Source: Mucilaginibacter sp. OK268 (GTDB lineage Bacteria > Bacteroidota > Bacteroidia > Sphingobacteriales > Sphingobacteriaceae). From it: 64,000 nucleotides of DNA. A program made the position numbers and the translations under genes. This document shows positions 62,184 through 64,000 of the stretch, in pieces. Position 1 is the first letter of the stretch. Every line of letters begins with the position of its first letter. The notes under the pieces are model-generated. The model did not search any database, had not been told where the DNA came from, and saw only the letters and a program-made list of their open reading frames with translations. The DNA lies in contig NZ_FNJV01000002.1 of assembly GCF_900103125.1 (NCBI RefSeq), forward strand, positions 806,001-870,000, given 5' to 3'.

Positions 62184-62732
62184 ATGTTCAAAAAGTATCA
62201 CACCTGCCTTTTCATCTGTCTGTTCATACTATGGGGCTGTAACCCCAAGCCTGCTAATCAATATAAAGTAGTCAAGATAAAAGATGGCGATACGCTGGGT
62301 TTGCTCAGTAATGATAACCAGCAAATTACCGTTCGCCTGGCCGAAATTGACTGCCCCGAAAAGTCGCAGGCTTTTGGCAAGGCGGCCAAAAAATTCACTT
62401 CCGATCTTTGCTTTGGTAAGGATGTTACCCTGATAGGCAACACTAAAGACCGTTACGGCCGTACTGTTGCTATGGTTATTTTGCCCGATGGCACCAACGT
62501 AAATTATCAGCTGGTAAAAAATGGTTTTGCCTGGCAGTACAAAGCCTATTCGCAAAGTGCCGAACTAGCCCAACTGGAACAAAATGCCCGCGAAAATAAA
62601 CTGGGCCTTTGGCAGGATATCAATCCTACCCCACCCTGGGAATATCGCAAAGAAGGCCGGTCATCCGGTTACGACAATAATCCTTACAAAAAACATTATA
62701 AGCACAAAGCAAAGCTTGAGGATGTGTATTAA
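62184..62732 (+). CDS. Lipoprotein nuclease, SNase (thermonuclease) family
   Basis: 182 residues. Leader with lipobox LWGC (Cys about residue 19), then the SNase OB fold: VVKIKDGDTLGLL (Asp of the Ca site), VRLAEIDCPEKSQ with catalytic Arg and the DCPE turn, KDRYGRTVAMV (second catalytic Arg), LVKNGFAWQYKAYS and LGLWQDINPTPPWEYRK. Cleaves DNA/RNA outside the cytoplasm, anchored in a membrane. The tail (Lys/His-rich, NNPYKKHYKHKAKLEDVY) is disordered. Stand-alone gene. Confidence 0.92.
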   Translation: MFKKYHTCLFICLFILWGCNPKPANQYKVVKIKDGDTLGLLSNDNQQITVRLAEIDCPEKSQAFGKAAKKFTSDLCFGKDVTLIGNTKDRYGRTVAMVILPDGTNVNYQLVKNGFAWQYKAYSQSAELAQLEQNARENKLGLWQDINPTPPWEYRKEGRSSGYDNNPYKKHYKHKAKLEDVY

Positions 62733-62755
62733 AACAGTAACTTTATAGCAAGTCA

Positions 62756-62889
62756 AGTATCAAGTAATTAGTATCAAGTATCAAGACCACTTTGCTTTTG
62801 GCACACTGTCTGAAATTCCGATACTAAATTAAACCATATATATCGATATTCAATTCGGTCTTGATACTTGATACTAATTACTTGATACT
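62756..62889. repeat. 33-bp perfect inverted repeat with TATCAAG units
   Basis: The arm 62756-62788 (AGTATCAAGTAATTAGTATC...) pairs fully with 62857-62889; 68 bases lie between. Each arm holds three TATCAAG heptads. The right arm ends five bases before the penicillin-acylase ATG. Related to 39539-39643 and the half copy at 55714. Confidence 0.75.
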
Positions 62890-62894
62890 AAAAT

Positions 62895-64000
62895 ATGAAG
62901 TTTACAAAAGCGTTTTTATCCATCGCCTTTACCCTTGTACTGATCTGGGCGCTGCAAAGAAAATTTGACACTCCGGTTGGCCCGATACCGCCATTGGGTA
63001 ATTTTTTAAGTCCAGCGGATGGATTCTGGCAAAATGCCGAAAGCAAGAATATATTATCAACCACTCATCTCATGCTTCCGGGTCTTACCGGTAAAGTGAC
63101 CATTAAATACGACGAGAACCGTATCCCTCATATTTTTGCTGACAATGAGCATGATTTATATTATGCGCAAGGCTATGTAACCGCTACAGAACGCCTTTGG
63201 CAAATGGACATACAAACCAGGCAGGCCGCAGGCAGACTGGCCGAGGTACTTGGCCCCCAATTGCTGGAGGTGGATCGTTACCATCGCCGCATGGGTATGG
63301 TTTATGGAGCCGAAAAAACACTAAAGGCCATGATGAGTGAACCGGCCGTACGCCAAATGATCCTGGCTTATACCGATGGTATTAATGCTTACATCCACCG
63401 CCTGCACCCGCGCCAGTATCCCATTGAATTTAAACTGCTGGATTATGCACCCGAAGAATGGAAACCCATCAACTGCGCCTTTTTACTCAAGTTGATGAGC
63501 GAGACACTTGCAGGAGGTTCCAACGAGTTTGCCATGAGCAATATTTTAAAACGTTTTGGCTCCAAAACCACTAATGATCTGTTCCCGGATTACCCCATGC
63601 ATGAAGATCCGATTATTCCGGTGGGCACCAAATGGGATTTTAAACCGCTGCCCATTCCCAAACCATCGGCAAATTTCATGGGCTTGATGAACGACAGCGT
63701 TAAAAGCGTAGTAAAGGAAGAAGGCATCGGCAGTAATAATTGGGCTGTATCGGGCAGTAAAACGGCCAATGGCTACCCTATTTTAGCCAACGACCCACAC
63801 TTAAATCTTACCTTCCCATCTATATGGTACCAGATACAGCTTACAGCGCCATCTGTAAATGTTTATGGAGTATCTCTACCGGGTTCGCCTTGTGTCATAT
63901 TAGGCTTTAATAATAACATTAGCTGGGGCATTACCAATGTAGATGCCGATGTGCTGGATTGGTACCAGGTTAAATTCAAGGATAATAAAAAGGAAGAATA
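62895..64000 (+). CDS. Penicillin acylase-family (Ntn-hydrolase) protein, 5' part
   Basis: ATG at 62895; the frame is open to the window end (about 368 residues; full proteins are around 800). Membrane anchor or leader (KFTKAFLSIAFTLVLIWAL) followed by VTIKYDENRIPHIFADNEHDLYYAQGYVTATERLWQMDI, a family hallmark. The autocatalytic Gly-Ser junction is EGIG-SNNWAVSGS, putting the N-terminal nucleophile at Ser280. ANDPHLNLTFPSIWYQI follows. It hydrolyses an amide, possibly N-acyl-homoserine lactones or peptides, in the periplasm. Truncated by the window, not by mutation. Confidence 0.92.
   Translation, partial: MKFTKAFLSIAFTLVLIWALQRKFDTPVGPIPPLGNFLSPADGFWQNAESKNILSTTHLMLPGLTGKVTIKYDENRIPHIFADNEHDLYYAQGYVTATERLWQMDIQTRQAAGRLAEVLGPQLLEVDRYHRRMGMVYGAEKTLKAMMSEPAVRQMILAYTDGINAYIHRLHPRQYPIEFKLLDYAPEEWKPINCAFLLKLMSETLAGGSNEFAMSNILKRFGSKTTNDLFPDYPMHEDPIIPVGTKWDFKPLPIPKPSANFMGLMNDSVKSVVKEEGIGSNNWAVSGSKTANGYPILANDPHLNLTFPSIWYQIQLTAPSVNVYGVSLPGSPCVILGFNNNISWGITNVDADVLDWYQVKFKDNKKEE

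Overview
This window reads as chromosomal DNA of a free-living member of the Bacteroidota, most likely family Sphingobacteriaceae (Mucilaginibacter or Pedobacter-like). The evidence is an ECF sigma / FecR / SusC / SusD polysaccharide locus, a type IX secretion (T9SS) sorting-domain adhesin, MacB/FtsX-type permeases, a monofunctional aspartokinase, many exported proteins with N-termini ending in ...AQ, and almost no Shine-Dalgarno sequences. Genus assignment is inference. There are no phage genes, insertion sequences, CRISPR arrays or rRNA genes; two tRNA genes (Lys-UUU and Arg-UCU) are present.

Layout. 1-12.5 kb: tail of a membrane protein, aspartokinase, an S41 peptidase, exported and outer-membrane proteins (a BamA/D15-like barrel lacking an ordinary start codon, a FadL-like barrel), a propeller plus PI-PLC-X fusion, a DUF885 peptidase-like protein, a PD40 propeller protein and a YkgB/RclC-like membrane protein. 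12.5-19 kb: a large AsmA-like protein, a quinone oxidoreductase and lipoproteins. 19.1-28.4 kb: a polysaccharide utilisation locus in the order ECF sigma, FecR anti-sigma, SusC with STN domain, SusD, parallel beta-helix glycosidase-like protein with a PDZ tail. It is followed by a relic of a second beta-helix gene and several palindromes. 29-34 kb: a T9SS adhesin coupled to a small membrane protein, and a beta-barrel. 34-38 kb: a MraY/WecA-type transferase, the tRNA pair, a lipoprotein and a Nif3-like protein with an export-like leader.

38.6-43.3 kb is central carbon metabolism: a BadF/GlcNAc-kinase-like ATPase, a divergent NrtR-type Nudix regulator, then a tight operon of pfkA, a second BadF-like paralogue that has lost its phosphate-1 motif, and gapA. 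43.5-48.2 kb: an SDR, an AraC regulator, an ABC permease and a small membrane protein.

48.2-59.0 kb is an alpha-glucan cluster on the minus strand: pgmB, GH65 phosphorylase, GH13 amylase, GH31 alpha-glucosidase and glgB. Together they would cleave maltodextrins, phosphorolyse maltose to glucose plus beta-glucose-1-phosphate, isomerise that to glucose-6-phosphate, and branch stored glycogen; the product would feed the nearby pfkA/gapA. Nearly every spacer in this cluster carries a different palindromic repeat. 59-64 kb: a Cys-rich small protein, ferritin, a thioredoxin-like [2Fe-2S] protein, tandem DUF6624-like proteins, a lipoprotein nuclease and the 5' part of a penicillin-acylase family gene.

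The most unusual items are the degenerate kinase paralogue inside the glycolytic operon with its candidate NrtR regulator, the missing start codon of the BamA-like gene, the T9SS adhesin/small membrane protein pair, the Nif3 protein with an export-like leader, and families of perfect palindromic repeats, one of which lies directly upstream of start codons.
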